From the NCBI GenBank assembly GCA_019671135.1, contig JAHRHY010000020.1, positions 620,001 to 684,000 of the forward strand: a stretch of 64,000 bases of DNA. The letters are read 5' to 3'. Both the position numbers and the translations under genes were made by a program. Shown piece by piece: positions 1-9,842 of the stretch (positions within the stretch are counted from its first letter, which is position 1; every line of letters starts with the position of its first letter). The notes beneath the pieces were generated by a model. The model saw nothing but the letters and a program-made list of their open reading frames with translations. It had not been told where the DNA came from and searched no databases. Source of the stretch: Linnemannia hyalina. Its lineage: Eukaryota > Mortierellomycota > Mortierellomycetes > Mortierellales > Mortierellaceae.

Positions 1-100
1 ACGTTAAGAATTTGAGGGGGTGACGTTAAGAGTGATAGAACCTGCAGCCGACCCATTCAACACAGATACGCGCATAGAGGCTCAACCCACTAGAAATCAA
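1..100 (+). repeat. dispersed direct repeat, copy 1
   Basis: The first 100 bases match 44304-44404 in the same orientation with only a few substitutions and small indels. Both copies contain two short ACGTTAAGA motifs and a shared block ending near CTCAACCCACTA. The left boundary is cut by the window edge, so the full unit is unknown. Nothing coding is seen in it. Confidence 0.8.
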
Positions 101-993
101 AATCCTTTATTATTATTTATTATTATATATTATTATTATTATTATTATTTTTTTTTTGGGGGGGGGGGGTAGCTTGATTAACCTTTTCCCCTCTCACATC
201 TGCATCAATATAAAAAAACGTCGGCACTTTATTTTTTTTTGCGCATACCCTTATGTTCGTTCTCCCTTTTCCTGTTCTTCATACGTGAAGTACGTTTACC
301 CATCAGCTACTTGGTTGCCCATTTTTGTTTTGCTTATCTGATCATCCCTGTTTTCTGAACGACGATTAATTTAACGTCGCTGCAGTTTGATCAATTTCTT
401 GCTCTAGGATTCACTATTCCTGCCGTGCTTCCAACCCTTATCACTTTACTGCCCTGCTAATAGACAAGCCGACTCTTTCACAATCAATACTCCCTTTACA
501 ATCTTGAGGTCCTGGGTTCGAGTCTTGGGAAAGCGTTACACTTTGCGCATGATCTCTTCAACTTACTCTCACCAAGGAGTTGAGGGCTCCTCACTCTTCC
601 ACAGCACTAGTGTTTCTCAAATGCGAATGCGAATAAAGGGGTTTCCATTGATTTTACATGTTGCGAATGCGAATGCGAATGCGAATGCACTATGTTCTTA
701 AGAAACACTACACAGCACAAGGTCTTCCCTCAAAAATCAAAGTCTTGCCGCTACCCCTACAAATTTCTTTCTCTAGCATCGCCTTCAGAAATAAAAAAAA
801 CTCTTCCTGGCGGCTTGTTGCACCACTGGGACTGTTCTCAATTAAAAAAAAAAAAAAAAAAAATCAATACATGCTCGGGCTTCGTAAATAAAAGTAAGCA
901 ATAGCAATGATATTATTATGGTATGTGATCAACTCTCGCACCTACGACCTATCAACTAACCCTCCTCTCCGAACTCCCACTTCTCTCACACCC
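101..993. other. intergenic, low-complexity DNA
   Basis: No supportable gene. It holds a (TAT/ATT)n tract running into T- and G-runs at about 102-170, a hexamer microsatellite of GCGAAT at 621-690 in two blocks, and an A-run near 843-861. A B-box-like GGTTCGAGTC at 515-524 has no matching A box or cloverleaf. AT-rich sequence next to 994 is the likely 3' flank of the minus-strand monooxygenase gene. Confidence 0.6.
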
Positions 994-3137
994 TCAAACA
1001 GGTTGAGGAATTTGCTCCGCATCATCAGCGGCCACCACTGCCTCCGGAGTCTGAATCTTCTCCTCTTGCAGCTGAGGCTTCTTCTTCGACTCGGGACGCT
1101 TCAAATGCAAACTGGCTTGAGGAGCGGGAGGCATTATGACGGGTGTTTCGTCGCGGGGTAAGAAGTAAATCTGGGGCCGGTTGCTAAGGATTTTTCTTTC
1201 AATGATTCCGCCGACCCATTTGGGCATTTTCTTCAACATGAACCGAGTAATCGTTGCCTTTGCTCCCTATATTATCGACGTATCCATATTCGAGAAAAAG
1301 TAAAAAAAAAAAAAAAGTGGTTAATTGGTGGTCATGTTGTTACCTGATTTAGACCTTGTCATCTTGAAAAAAGTAGAGCATGTGTGGGGCAGCAACTTCC
1401 GAAAGAAAGAAAAAAAATGACATACAGCGTCGACCATGTTCCTGAAGGCCTGGCTGGCGCTGAAAGCGTCCTCGACCCAGGAGATGCGCTCCTTCTTGTA
1501 GAGCTTGAAGGCGTCTTCAATTTCTTCTGCGATGGGGTGGTCCGGGAGGGCGTGGATGTAGTTGGCGAGGGTGATGGCGTCATGGAAGGCGCTGTTGCCT
1601 CCTTCTCCACCTGAGGGGTTTAACTATCGTGTCAGGAAGAGAGAAAAGGAGGGAGGGTAAAAACATGATGTGTGAGTTGCACGATGAAGTCAGTGGGATG
1701 GGGTCGGAATTGAAAGTCATACAAGATATTTGGGAACTACACGTCATACTTTGTGGCAAGCTGGTTGACGAGGGGAAAAAAGCATGGTCGAAACATAAGA
1801 TAAGGGTGATGTTAGTAAAGTTCATTTCCACTCGACCATACCAACAAGTGAAAGAACCCATGCTTGCGAAGACATACCATCGCCCATGAGAACGGTGCGG
1901 CAATGACCCCAGGTCTTGAAGATTTTTTCTTCAAGCATCACCTTGGAAATAAGGTCCTTGGACGACCAATTAAACAAGTCTCCGAGAGTGAGTTGCTTCT
2001 CTCCGCCGCTGACAATGGGGAAGTCTTTGACCTCATTACACATCGCCTGGGCTGCCTCAGGTCCCCATTCCGAGTTCTTGAAGGCGTCGTTGTCCTTACT
2101 TGATTCGGAATCGAGGAACTGAATGCAGAGATAGCAAATTGACGATTGCTCGGTTGTGAATGTAATCCAGGCATAGGGCTTGTCCTTGGAAAGAATGTTC
2201 TTGAATTGACTCTTCGCCTTTGCAAGATCCGGGAACTCTTCCAGTGTCAATGGTCTAGTTTGACCAACCAGGCAGACATTGGTGAATGGCAAGGGGAGAG
2301 CGTCTGAAGCCGGCAGCTTGTTATCCATTTTGAGCTGAGCATAAAGGTTCTGGCGCACAGCACTGTAGGCTCCATCTGCTCCGACAAGGATATCGCCCTC
2401 GTACTCGGACCTGTCGGTACACCGAATCAAAACGCTGTTGCCTCCCTGCTGAGTTGAGAGAATCTTCTTTCCGAGATGAATGCGCTCTTTCGGAATCTGT
2501 CGCAACATGAGGTCGTACAAAATGGGACGAGGGAGGAGTCGAGCTTCTGCTCCGTATCTACACTCGTAGTACATAGGCAATTTAGCATACATCAGTTCCA
2601 AAGGCGTTTGCGGGAGGTGACACGATGATGCGGATACAAACAAAAATAAGGCATCGCGTTGACACCAAAACACCAAGGGGTTGCTACTCACCTCTTGGCT
2701 GCGTTCTCGACAGCGGGAATAATGAAAGCTGTTTCCAATCCAGGGTGGGTGACAACCTGAATAGCATCCAGCTCTTTACTGAGTGACAGTAACTCGTCCC
2801 AAAGACCCAACTGCTTGAAAAGGGGGGCGGAGGTACTCGTCAAAGAAATAGCTGAACCTGTGTGGCAGCTAGGAGAGAATTTGTCATGCTAGGGTACTGA
2901 ACTCATTTCGTAACAAAGCAATAACACAATGGGGAGAGGTGGGCATGTGTTGAATTTTTTACCTAGGGGCTTGACTTCGGGGGCACGTTCAAAGATTTCA
3001 TAAGGGGTGTCTGACTTTTCAAGAATCATGCCAAGAGCGAGTCCTCCGAGACCGGCTCCGACGATGAGGACTTTGGGTCGCTTGGCGTGCATGACACTTC
3101 GCTCATGGACAAAAGTGACGGCGGGGTTGATCTCCAT
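994..3137 (-). CDS. FAD-dependent monooxygenase (aromatic hydroxylase type)
   Basis: Multi-exon flavoprotein of the FAD_binding_3 (UbiH/salicylate hydroxylase-like) family; such enzymes hydroxylate small aromatic substrates with NAD(P)H and O2. The substrate cannot be told. Exon 1 starts at ATG 3137 and carries the Rossmann motif GAGLGGLALG at about residues 28-37. Exons by splice signals: 3137-2963, 2857-2692, 2557-1878, an 11-nt micro-exon 1760-1750, 1623-1426, and a last exon from 1262 or 1266 to the TGA at 994-996. A 19-nt exon at 1362-1344 is also possible. The middle exon carries GADGAYSAVR; the micro-exon completes the second FAD-contact motif as GDACHK followed by LNPSGGEGG. Predicted length is 500-505 residues, normal for the family. 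All junctions keep frame, so the gene looks intact. The C-terminal tail is Lys/Gln/Glu-rich. Confidence 0.88.
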
Positions 3138-3786
3138 GGTGTTGGAATGTAAAGAGGGTAGATGAATGAGTGAAAGATGAAGGACGGGAGATGAGAGCTG
3201 AGAGATGGAAGTAGAAAGGAAGAAAAGGAAAAAAAGATGACGAAGGCGGTGTGGGGCGGATGAGAGAGTCAGAGAGAGAGAGAGAGAGAGAGAAAAAAAA
3301 GAGAAAACGTGCGTTTTTCCTTCCTTCCCACCCGAGAAAGAGCGAACACATGGATGGGCAATAGAATCTCACGGGAGAATTCTTTGTTTCTGTGTGTTCC
3401 ATTTATTTTTCTTTTTTTGTGCTTGTGCGACCATGAGCACCTTTTATTTCTTTTCATCCATCCCATCGCAACCCATTTGTGTTTACACCAATCATGGCTC
3501 GCATGAAGTAGGACACTATCGTATGTGGCGAAAAAAATGACTTTGGCTTAGACTTCGATGCGCCCATGTCCTTGTCGGTAACCACCATTAGGGTCATATC
3601 GGATATCGGGATGCATTAGTAGCGGCGAGTACTGGTGCAAGATTCCTCTGTTTTCGAACTGATGATTTGCTTTTTTCCTGGATCGGCAGACTATTGATGT
3701 CTCACGCAAATGATATCGCCCGTAATTAACATTCTTCGTTCCTGAATTCCCTCTGGCCTGTGCACCCATCAACCAACACTGGAGGT
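3138..3786. other. intergenic; monooxygenase promoter side
   Basis: The upstream region of the minus-strand monooxygenase contains a (GA)n microsatellite at about 3269-3293 followed by an A-run. No convincing ORF lies between 3310 and the LTR at 3787. The last five bases, GAGGT (3782-3786), are the target duplication of Gypsy-1. Confidence 0.6.
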
Positions 3787-3983
3787 TGTCACGAGACAAG
3801 AGCTTGCTCTTGTGACTTCGCCCTAACGAGTATAAAAGGGCCTTAGATAGCAAATCTATAGCTCTTTACTTGGTATCGCCAATACAACATACTCTTTAAC
3901 CTATTCCTTATACTCATTTCTTAGTCCTTGATCAAGGTTCTCTTTATCTACTTCATTCTATTGCTTGGTCTGCTTTCTTGACA
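3787..3983 (+). repeat. Gypsy-1 5' LTR with promoter
   Basis: Starts TGTCACGAG and ends TTCTTGACA. It carries a TATAAAAGG box at 3831-3839, so transcription should start about 30-37 nt downstream, near 3861-3868. An inverted pair (ACAAGAGC / GCTCTTGT) lies just inside the left end. Confidence 0.93.
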
Positions 3984-3992
3984 ATACCAAGT
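3984..3992 (+). promoter_or_regulatory. candidate self-priming primer-binding site
   Basis: The nine bases directly after the 5' LTR, ATACCAAGT, are the exact reverse complement of ACTTGGTAT at 3868-3876, about 37 nt after the TATA box and so near the predicted RNA 5' end. They do not start with TGG, as a tRNA 3'-end site would. This matches the Tf1-type self-priming layout, where the RNA 5' end folds back as primer. Inference from position and complementarity. Confidence 0.6.
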
Positions 3993-4206
3993 CATACACC
4001 TAAAGAACCTTGGATCAAACTTTGTCTGTTTTCTATTGATATACTTCAGCGCTCAAAAAAAAAAAAAAAAAAAAAAAAAAAGCCTTTTCCACAACAAAAC
4101 CAAACCCTATCTTCTTCAAGTTCTTTCCTCTTTTACTACCATCTTCCGTACACAACCCACAACCCTCAGAAACTACAACAACTCTTCACTTTCCGTATCA
4201 ACTACA

Positions 4207-5502
4207 ATGCTACCCGATAGTGAGATCCTTACAGCCAACGCATGCTTCCAAGCACTGATGGACCGAGTAGCCACACTTGAACAAATAGTTCAGACGGTCA
4301 CTCCCTTGCAAGCCAAAGTCACCGAACTCGAGGAGACTGTTCAGAAGTACCGTGATATGCTGGACTTCATTCTTTCGAACGAAGATTTCTTCACAAGCCT
4401 GACCGTCAACCTCAACCCTCGATTACTCAGCCTCGAATCCAACGTCCAGAAGATGACGTCACAATTACCACCCATCACTCGCGCAGAACTAGGCAAACTA
4501 TTTTATGATCACAAGACCGATGTCACCAACACAGTGAGTGCCATCTTCCAATCAACTACACCTCGCTCCAGCAATAGCTCCCCTTCGAGGCCAAAAGTAG
4601 CACCCCCCGCAGTCTTCTCCGGCAAGCGTGAAGATTGGAAAGGGTTTCAGGCTCAGCTGGAACTCTTCTTCGTTGCAAACGAGACCCTCTATCCGAACGA
4701 CCACGACCGCATTGTGCTGGCTATCTCGCGCCTCGGTGATACTGCAGCGTTCAAGTACATGCAGAGATACGTTCCGTCCTTCAAGTTGCCTGTCGAGGAG
4801 AGACCCGCATGTATTTCTAACCTGGATCAGTTCTTTGCTCTTATGAGTAAGAACTTTGGAGTCTCCAATGCTCACGTCCTAGCAGAAACCCAACTCCGTC
4901 AACTTAGACAGCGCGGTTCTGCCATCGACTATACAAACCGTTTCGTCAACCTTGCAGCGGATACAGCATGGAATGATAGCGCAATGATTTCACAGTTCCG
5001 CCTCGGCCTGAAGGAGTCTGTTCAAGAAGCCATGGCAAACTACCCCGAGCCACCTACCTTTGCCGAGTTTTCACAATTGGCTATCGACATCGACAACCGA
5101 CAGTACGGCTATGCAGTGACCCGTTCCGGCAACAAATCTTCCAGCACTCCGTCCCGTTCCACCACTGCCCACACTTCTACTACCACTCAAGCCTCATCCA
5201 CCCCAACTACCGCGTCCACCCCTGCTACCTCAGCTCCCGCGACCACTTCGATGGACATGGATCTCTCGCATGCTCGCCATGGTCCTTTGCCACCGTCTGA
5301 GCGTCTTCGTCGTCAAAAGGAAGGACTGTGCACCTACTGTGGTTCAGCAGATCATTGGCTTGACGACTGCCCCAAGAAACCTGCAAAGCCCTCGTTCAAG
5401 AACGCCCCAAAGGCAACAGCCTCGATCTCGGCCCTTCAGCCTACACAGACTAGCGACCAGCCCGATGCAATCTCTTTCCAATTGGAAAAAGATTCAGCCT
5501 AG
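4207..5502 (+). CDS. gag: Gypsy-1 Gag polyprotein
   Basis: Capsid/nucleocapsid precursor of about 431 residues, starting at ATG 4207 (MLPDSEIL). The frame is open further upstream, but only through the poly(A)-rich leader. An N-terminal coiled coil (ALMDRVATLEQIVQTV region) precedes a retrotransposon Gag core with the typical W-x-F-x-x-Q-L-E-x-F and RQLRQRGSAIDY blocks. A Ser/Thr/Ala-rich linker follows, then a single CCHC zinc knuckle, CTYCGSADHWLDDC, near the C-terminus. The last 49 nt overlap the -1 frame of pol. The stop is TAG at 5500-5502. The leader before it contains an A27 run (4055-4081). Confidence 0.9.
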   Translation: MLPDSEILTANACFQALMDRVATLEQIVQTVTPLQAKVTELEETVQKYRDMLDFILSNEDFFTSLTVNLNPRLLSLESNVQKMTSQLPPITRAELGKLFYDHKTDVTNTVSAIFQSTTPRSSNSSPSRPKVAPPAVFSGKREDWKGFQAQLELFFVANETLYPNDHDRIVLAISRLGDTAAFKYMQRYVPSFKLPVEERPACISNLDQFFALMSKNFGVSNAHVLAETQLRQLRQRGSAIDYTNRFVNLAADTAWNDSAMISQFRLGLKESVQEAMANYPEPPTFAEFSQLAIDIDNRQYGYAVTRSGNKSSSTPSRSTTAHTSTTTQASSTPTTASTPATSAPATTSMDMDLSHARHGPLPPSERLRRQKEGLCTYCGSADHWLDDCPKKPAKPSFKNAPKATASISALQPTQTSDQPDAISFQLEKDSA

Positions 5503-5516
5503 ACAGTAAAGTTGGA

Positions 5517-8500
5517 GTGTGTCTGGGCGAGCTGTATAACAAATCTCCAAATGATCCTCTGCTATCCCCTATTACTATTCCAATTACTCTTCACTTCCAA
5601 AACTCCTCACTACCAGTCCATGCAATGATCGACTCAGGAGCAACCATCTCATTCATTCATCAAAATCTAGCACAACAGCACAATCTTCCACTAGCACAAC
5701 ACTTATTACAAATCTCTCTTGCCAATGGTTCAACACATACCTCTCATCACGCCACCACATTGGTTATGCAATCCCACTCACAACACTTTTCCACACACAC
5801 TTTTCAACTCATTGCACTTGGCAATTATGCCATTATTCTTGGCATGGACTGGCTCCGCTCACACAACCCATATATCGACTGGGAGAAACGAACCATTACT
5901 ATGCCATGCCTCCATCAGCACACACTCGACAAGCTTTCCCCCCTTGCACAATCAACAATGCCTCGATCCATCCCTTCCTTCCAGGAACAAGACCGAATCC
6001 TTCTGCCACCTTCCAAACCCAAATCCACTTTGGTTCCCACCAAGTACACCTCAGGATCCAACCAACTATCCAAATCCGCCAAGAACCGATCAGCAACCAA
6101 CATCTCCATTATTAGCAATACACAACTCCGTCAGATCCTCAAGACCAATCAAGGAGTCGGATACATGCTCGACGTCTCCCGAATCGAAGAACTCGCCAGC
6201 GCAACCACCAACGACAACTCTATCCCTGAATCAAAACCCACAGTCCAACTGCCCGAGAAATATGCCGAATATGCTCAGGTATTCTCCAAGATGCAAGCCG
6301 ACAAGCTACCGCCACATCGACCCTATGATCACAATATCCCTGTGGTCGAAGGAGCCACCGTGCCATTTGGACCAGTGTACAACCTATCACAAACGGAACT
6401 GCAAGTTCTACGCGAATATATTCAAGAAAACCTTGCAAAAGGGTTCATCCGTCGATCCGAGTCTCCAGCTGGCGCCCCCGTCCTTTTTGTTAAAAAGAAA
6501 GACGGTTCTCTCCGCCTCTGTGTCGACTATCGAGGCCTCAACAAGGTGACTGTCCCCAATCGATGCCCTCTGCCACTGATCTCCGAAACTTTCGACCGAC
6601 TAGGCAAAGCCAAGTATTTCACCAAGCTCGACATGCGAGGAGCATACAATCTTCTCCGCATCAAGGAGGGCGACGAATGGAAGACTGCATTCCGCTGCCG
6701 CTATGGCCACTTCGAGTATACAGTCATGCCCTTCGGACTAATGAACGCTCCCGGAACTTTCCAAGCTTTCGCCAACGACGTCCTCCGCGATTACCTAGAT
6801 GACTTTGTCGTGCTATACATTGACGACATTCTCATCTACTCCGACACCCTTGAGGAACATACCGCGCATGTCCGCAAAGTTCTCAGCAAGCTCCAAGACG
6901 CTGGTCTATGCTTAAAACTCGAGAAATGCTCGTTCGACAAGGACAAAGTCGAATTCCTCGGCTTTGTGATCGGAACTGACGGTATTTCTATGGACCCCGC
7001 CAAGGTTGCCGCCATTCGCGATTGGCCCACTCCCTCTTCCGTTTCGGATGTCCAGTGCTTTCTGGGTTTCTCCAACTTCTACCGTCGTTTTGTACGGAAA
7101 TACTCCCATATCGCCGCGCCTCTCACCGCGTTACTCAAGAAAAATACTAACTTTGTCTGGACCGCTATCGCACAAGCCGCTTTCACGGAGCTCAAGTCAC
7201 GCTTCATGTCTGGCCCCGTCCTTCGGCATTTCCAACCAGATCGCCCCTGCATCATTGAAACTGACGCTTCTGACAAGGCCCTCGGCGCTGTCTGCAGTCA
7301 GCGTGACCAAGATGGACGCCTACATCCTATCGCTTACTACTCCCGAAAACTATTGCCTGCTGAACTCAACTATCAGATCTACGACAAAGAACTCCTTGCC
7401 ATTGTGTCTGCCTTTAAACATTGGCGACACTACCTGGAATTCTCGCCCGCTACCACGGAAGTCATCACCGACCACAGAAATCTTGAGTACTTTACCACCA
7501 CGCGCCAATTGAGCCGCCGTCAAGTCCGCTGGTCTGAAATCTTGTCTGACTACAACTTTACCATCCATTACCGCCCTGGCTCCCAGAATGCCGCTGCCGA
7601 TGCTTTGTCCCGGCGGGACAACCCTGGAGAGGGAGGTGCGGCCCAGCACGGCAAGACCGAGATGACCCTCCTACCGCCGATCCAGATTCTGAACACCATC
7701 CAGGCCCGGTCACTGCAACCAGAGACGCCAGCGATCCAGGAAAAAATCAAGACACTAATCCCCGATGATCTATACTTTGGTCCAATACTCGCCAAGACCG
7801 CAAAGTCGAACTCGGACAATGCCCAGTACTCAATTCAAGATGGGCTACTCCTGCGGGATGGCCTTGTCTGCGTCCCCGACGATCCCGAACTCAAGAAACA
7901 AATCCTTCAAGAATGTCACGACGCCCCAACCGCCGGTCATTTTGGAATCACCAAGACCTCAGACCTTGTCAGTCGAACCTTTTACTGGCCTTCCATGTGG
8001 CGTTACATCAAGGATTACATCAACGGTTGTGACACCTGCCAACGGACAAAGTCATCCACTCACAAGCCTTATGGACTTTTACAACCCCTGCCTGTACCCG
8101 ATCGCCCCTGGACCTCAGTATCGATGGATTTCATCACCCAACTCCCGCCCTCAAACGGCTATACGGCAATCTGTGTTTTTGTGGACCGATTCACCAAGAT
8201 GGCACACTTTGTCCCCACCTACGACAACATCAATGCACAGGATACGGTCCGTTTGTTCCTAGAACGCGTATTTTCAGCCCACGGTCTCCCGGATGACATT
8301 GTTTCTGACAGAGGCGCCACCTTCACTTCAGCCTTCGTTTCCACCATGTTCAAGTCTCTGGGGATCAATCAGAAGCTTTCTACCGCCTACCACCAACGCA
8401 CCGATGGACAGACCGAGAGAGTAAATTCAATACTGGAACAGTACCTACGAGGGTATATCGACTATCAGCAAACGGACTGGAGCACCCTTCTACCGATAGC

Positions 8501-9197
8501 AGAATTTGCATACAACAACGCAACACACTCAACAACAAAAACAACACCATTCTTTGCCAACCTCGGCTACCATCCGAAATTCACCATCACCATCCCAAGA
8601 GTCTCGAAGGACAATGTCCCAGCCCAGGAACGCGTCCAGGCCCTAAAGAACCTCCATGCGGAGATGCAACTCAATATCCACACCGCCATTGAACAGCATG
8701 CCAGGAACTTCGACACCAAGGCCCAACCACAACCCAATCTGCAAGTAGGAGATCTTGTATGGCTAGACGCCCGGAACCTCCAAACGAACAGACCATGCAA
8801 GAAGCTCGACCATAAGCGCATGGGCCCTTACCGTATTCTCGAAAAAATCGGCACTCGATCCTTCCGTCTCGATTTACCACCAACGACCAAGCTACATCCT
8901 GTCTTTCATGTAAACTTACTTGAGCGTGCGCATCCAGATACGATCCCCGGTCGAGCCTCAAAACGACCTCCTCCGCTTGTCGTCTCCGGCGATGAGGAGT
9001 ACGAGGTTGAGGCCATTTTGGATTCACGGATCAGGCGCAACCACCTTGAATACTATATACATTGGAGAGGCTACCCCGTATCCGAACGAACCTGGGAACC
9101 GGCCGCCTGTGTCAAGAATTCCCCGGACCTTGTTCGCGAGTTCCATCTGCAACACCCTCACAAACCCAGCCAAAGGCCTCTTGGAACTCGGCCCTAG
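5517..9197 (+). CDS. pol: Gypsy-1 Pol polyprotein with chromodomain
   Basis: About 1,226 residues encoding, in order: aspartic protease (MIDSGATISFI, catalytic D at about residue 39), reverse transcriptase (YIDD at 434-437), RNase H (ETDASDKALGAV), an HHCC integrase zinc-binding region (GHFGITKT ... CDTC), the DDE core (MDFITQLPP, VSDRGATF, the glutamate in QTERVN) and a C-terminal chromodomain from about 1161 (YYIHWRGYPVSERTWEP). There is no ATG at the left end. The frame is open back to a TAG at 5451-5453, so pol overlaps gag by 49 nt in -1 and is probably made by frameshifting. The chromodomain is expected to steer integration to marked chromatin. No premature stop is seen. Confidence 0.95.
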   Translation: MCLGELYNKSPNDPLLSPITIPITLHFQNSSLPVHAMIDSGATISFIHQNLAQQHNLPLAQHLLQISLANGSTHTSHHATTLVMQSHSQHFSTHTFQLIALGNYAIILGMDWLRSHNPYIDWEKRTITMPCLHQHTLDKLSPLAQSTMPRSIPSFQEQDRILLPPSKPKSTLVPTKYTSGSNQLSKSAKNRSATNISIISNTQLRQILKTNQGVGYMLDVSRIEELASATTNDNSIPESKPTVQLPEKYAEYAQVFSKMQADKLPPHRPYDHNIPVVEGATVPFGPVYNLSQTELQVLREYIQENLAKGFIRRSESPAGAPVLFVKKKDGSLRLCVDYRGLNKVTVPNRCPLPLISETFDRLGKAKYFTKLDMRGAYNLLRIKEGDEWKTAFRCRYGHFEYTVMPFGLMNAPGTFQAFANDVLRDYLDDFVVLYIDDILIYSDTLEEHTAHVRKVLSKLQDAGLCLKLEKCSFDKDKVEFLGFVIGTDGISMDPAKVAAIRDWPTPSSVSDVQCFLGFSNFYRRFVRKYSHIAAPLTALLKKNTNFVWTAIAQAAFTELKSRFMSGPVLRHFQPDRPCIIETDASDKALGAVCSQRDQDGRLHPIAYYSRKLLPAELNYQIYDKELLAIVSAFKHWRHYLEFSPATTEVITDHRNLEYFTTTRQLSRRQVRWSEILSDYNFTIHYRPGSQNAAADALSRRDNPGEGGAAQHGKTEMTLLPPIQILNTIQARSLQPETPAIQEKIKTLIPDDLYFGPILAKTAKSNSDNAQYSIQDGLLLRDGLVCVPDDPELKKQILQECHDAPTAGHFGITKTSDLVSRTFYWPSMWRYIKDYINGCDTCQRTKSSTHKPYGLLQPLPVPDRPWTSVSMDFITQLPPSNGYTAICVFVDRFTKMAHFVPTYDNINAQDTVRLFLERVFSAHGLPDDIVSDRGATFTSAFVSTMFKSLGINQKLSTAYHQRTDGQTERVNSILEQYLRGYIDYQQTDWSTLLPIAEFAYNNATHSTTKTTPFFANLGYHPKFTITIPRVSKDNVPAQERVQALKNLHAEMQLNIHTAIEQHARNFDTKAQPQPNLQVGDLVWLDARNLQTNRPCKKLDHKRMGPYRILEKIGTRSFRLDLPPTTKLHPVFHVNLLERAHPDTIPGRASKRPPPLVVSGDEEYEVEAILDSRIRRNHLEYYIHWRGYPVSERTWEPAACVKNSPDLVREFHLQHPHKPSQRPLGTRP

Positions 9198-9207
9198 AGG
9201 GGGAGGT

Positions 9208-9404
9208 TGTCACGAGACAAGAGCTTGCTCTTGTGACTTCGCCCTAACGAGTATAAAAGGGCCTTAGATAGCAAATCTATAGCTCTTTACTTGGTATCGC
9301 CAATACAACATACTCTTTAACCTATTCCTTATACTCATTTCTTAGTCCTTGATCAAGGTTCTCTTTATCTACTTCATTCTATTGCTTGGTCTGCTTTCTT
9401 GACA
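9208..9404 (+). repeat. Gypsy-1 3' LTR
   Basis: Identical to the 5' LTR as far as can be read. Preceded by the polypurine tract AGAGGGGGAGG and followed by the GAGGT duplication at 9405-9409. Confidence 0.93.
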
Positions 9405-9842
9405 GAGGTTATCTGTGTAGAAACTCCGTCATATTCTTTTTACATTTATGATATTATTTGATAGCCCTTCAGAGGCCGAATGTTTTGTACATTCTTCTTT
9501 CGTTGTAGGTTACTAGCATCAAGGTCGAGGGAGGCTGAGGGAAGGATAAAAGTCGAAGAGTCACAGAGAGTGAAAAAAGAGATGTGACAGAGAGAGAGTG
9601 TGTGTGTGTAAGGGAGAGTGGAGGCATGCCTTCTTATCATGAGAGAGAAGTGCCTATTTCATCCGTTCTTCGCCATCTCATCCTTTGTTCTTTCTTCTGT
9701 TTGTTTGTCTTAGCAAATCTTGAGAGCAATCATGTTCTGGCTGCTCGTTGTTTTCTGCGCGCCCTTAATTGGCGATGGCGAATGCGTAAAGGAATGATTG
9801 AAAGAAACGTAGAACACCTTCATTTCGTAGTCTTTCTTATTA

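Larger units (their letters stand above)
3787..9404 (+). mobile_element. Gypsy-1, intact Ty3/Gypsy chromovirus
   Basis: A 5,618-bp LTR retrotransposon with TG...CA termini. The two 197-bp LTRs (3787-3983, 9208-9404) look identical by eye, and perfect 5-bp duplications GAGGT lie at 3782-3786 and 9405-9409. A purine-rich tract (9198-9206) abuts the 3' LTR. Gag and pol occupy overlapping frames with pol in -1. Domain order is protease, RT, RNase H, integrase, chromodomain, which defines a chromovirus. Open frames plus identical LTRs indicate very recent insertion and probable activity. Confidence 0.95.

Noticed and set aside
506..540. tRNA-like B box GGTTCGAGTC with a preceding CTTGAGGTCC stretch
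   Set aside because: No A box at the right distance, poor T-stem pairing after the loop and no acceptor stem could be formed.
3548..3853. Minus-strand frame before and into the Gypsy-1 LTR
   Set aside because: Crosses the LTR boundary and has no domain or coding-like composition.
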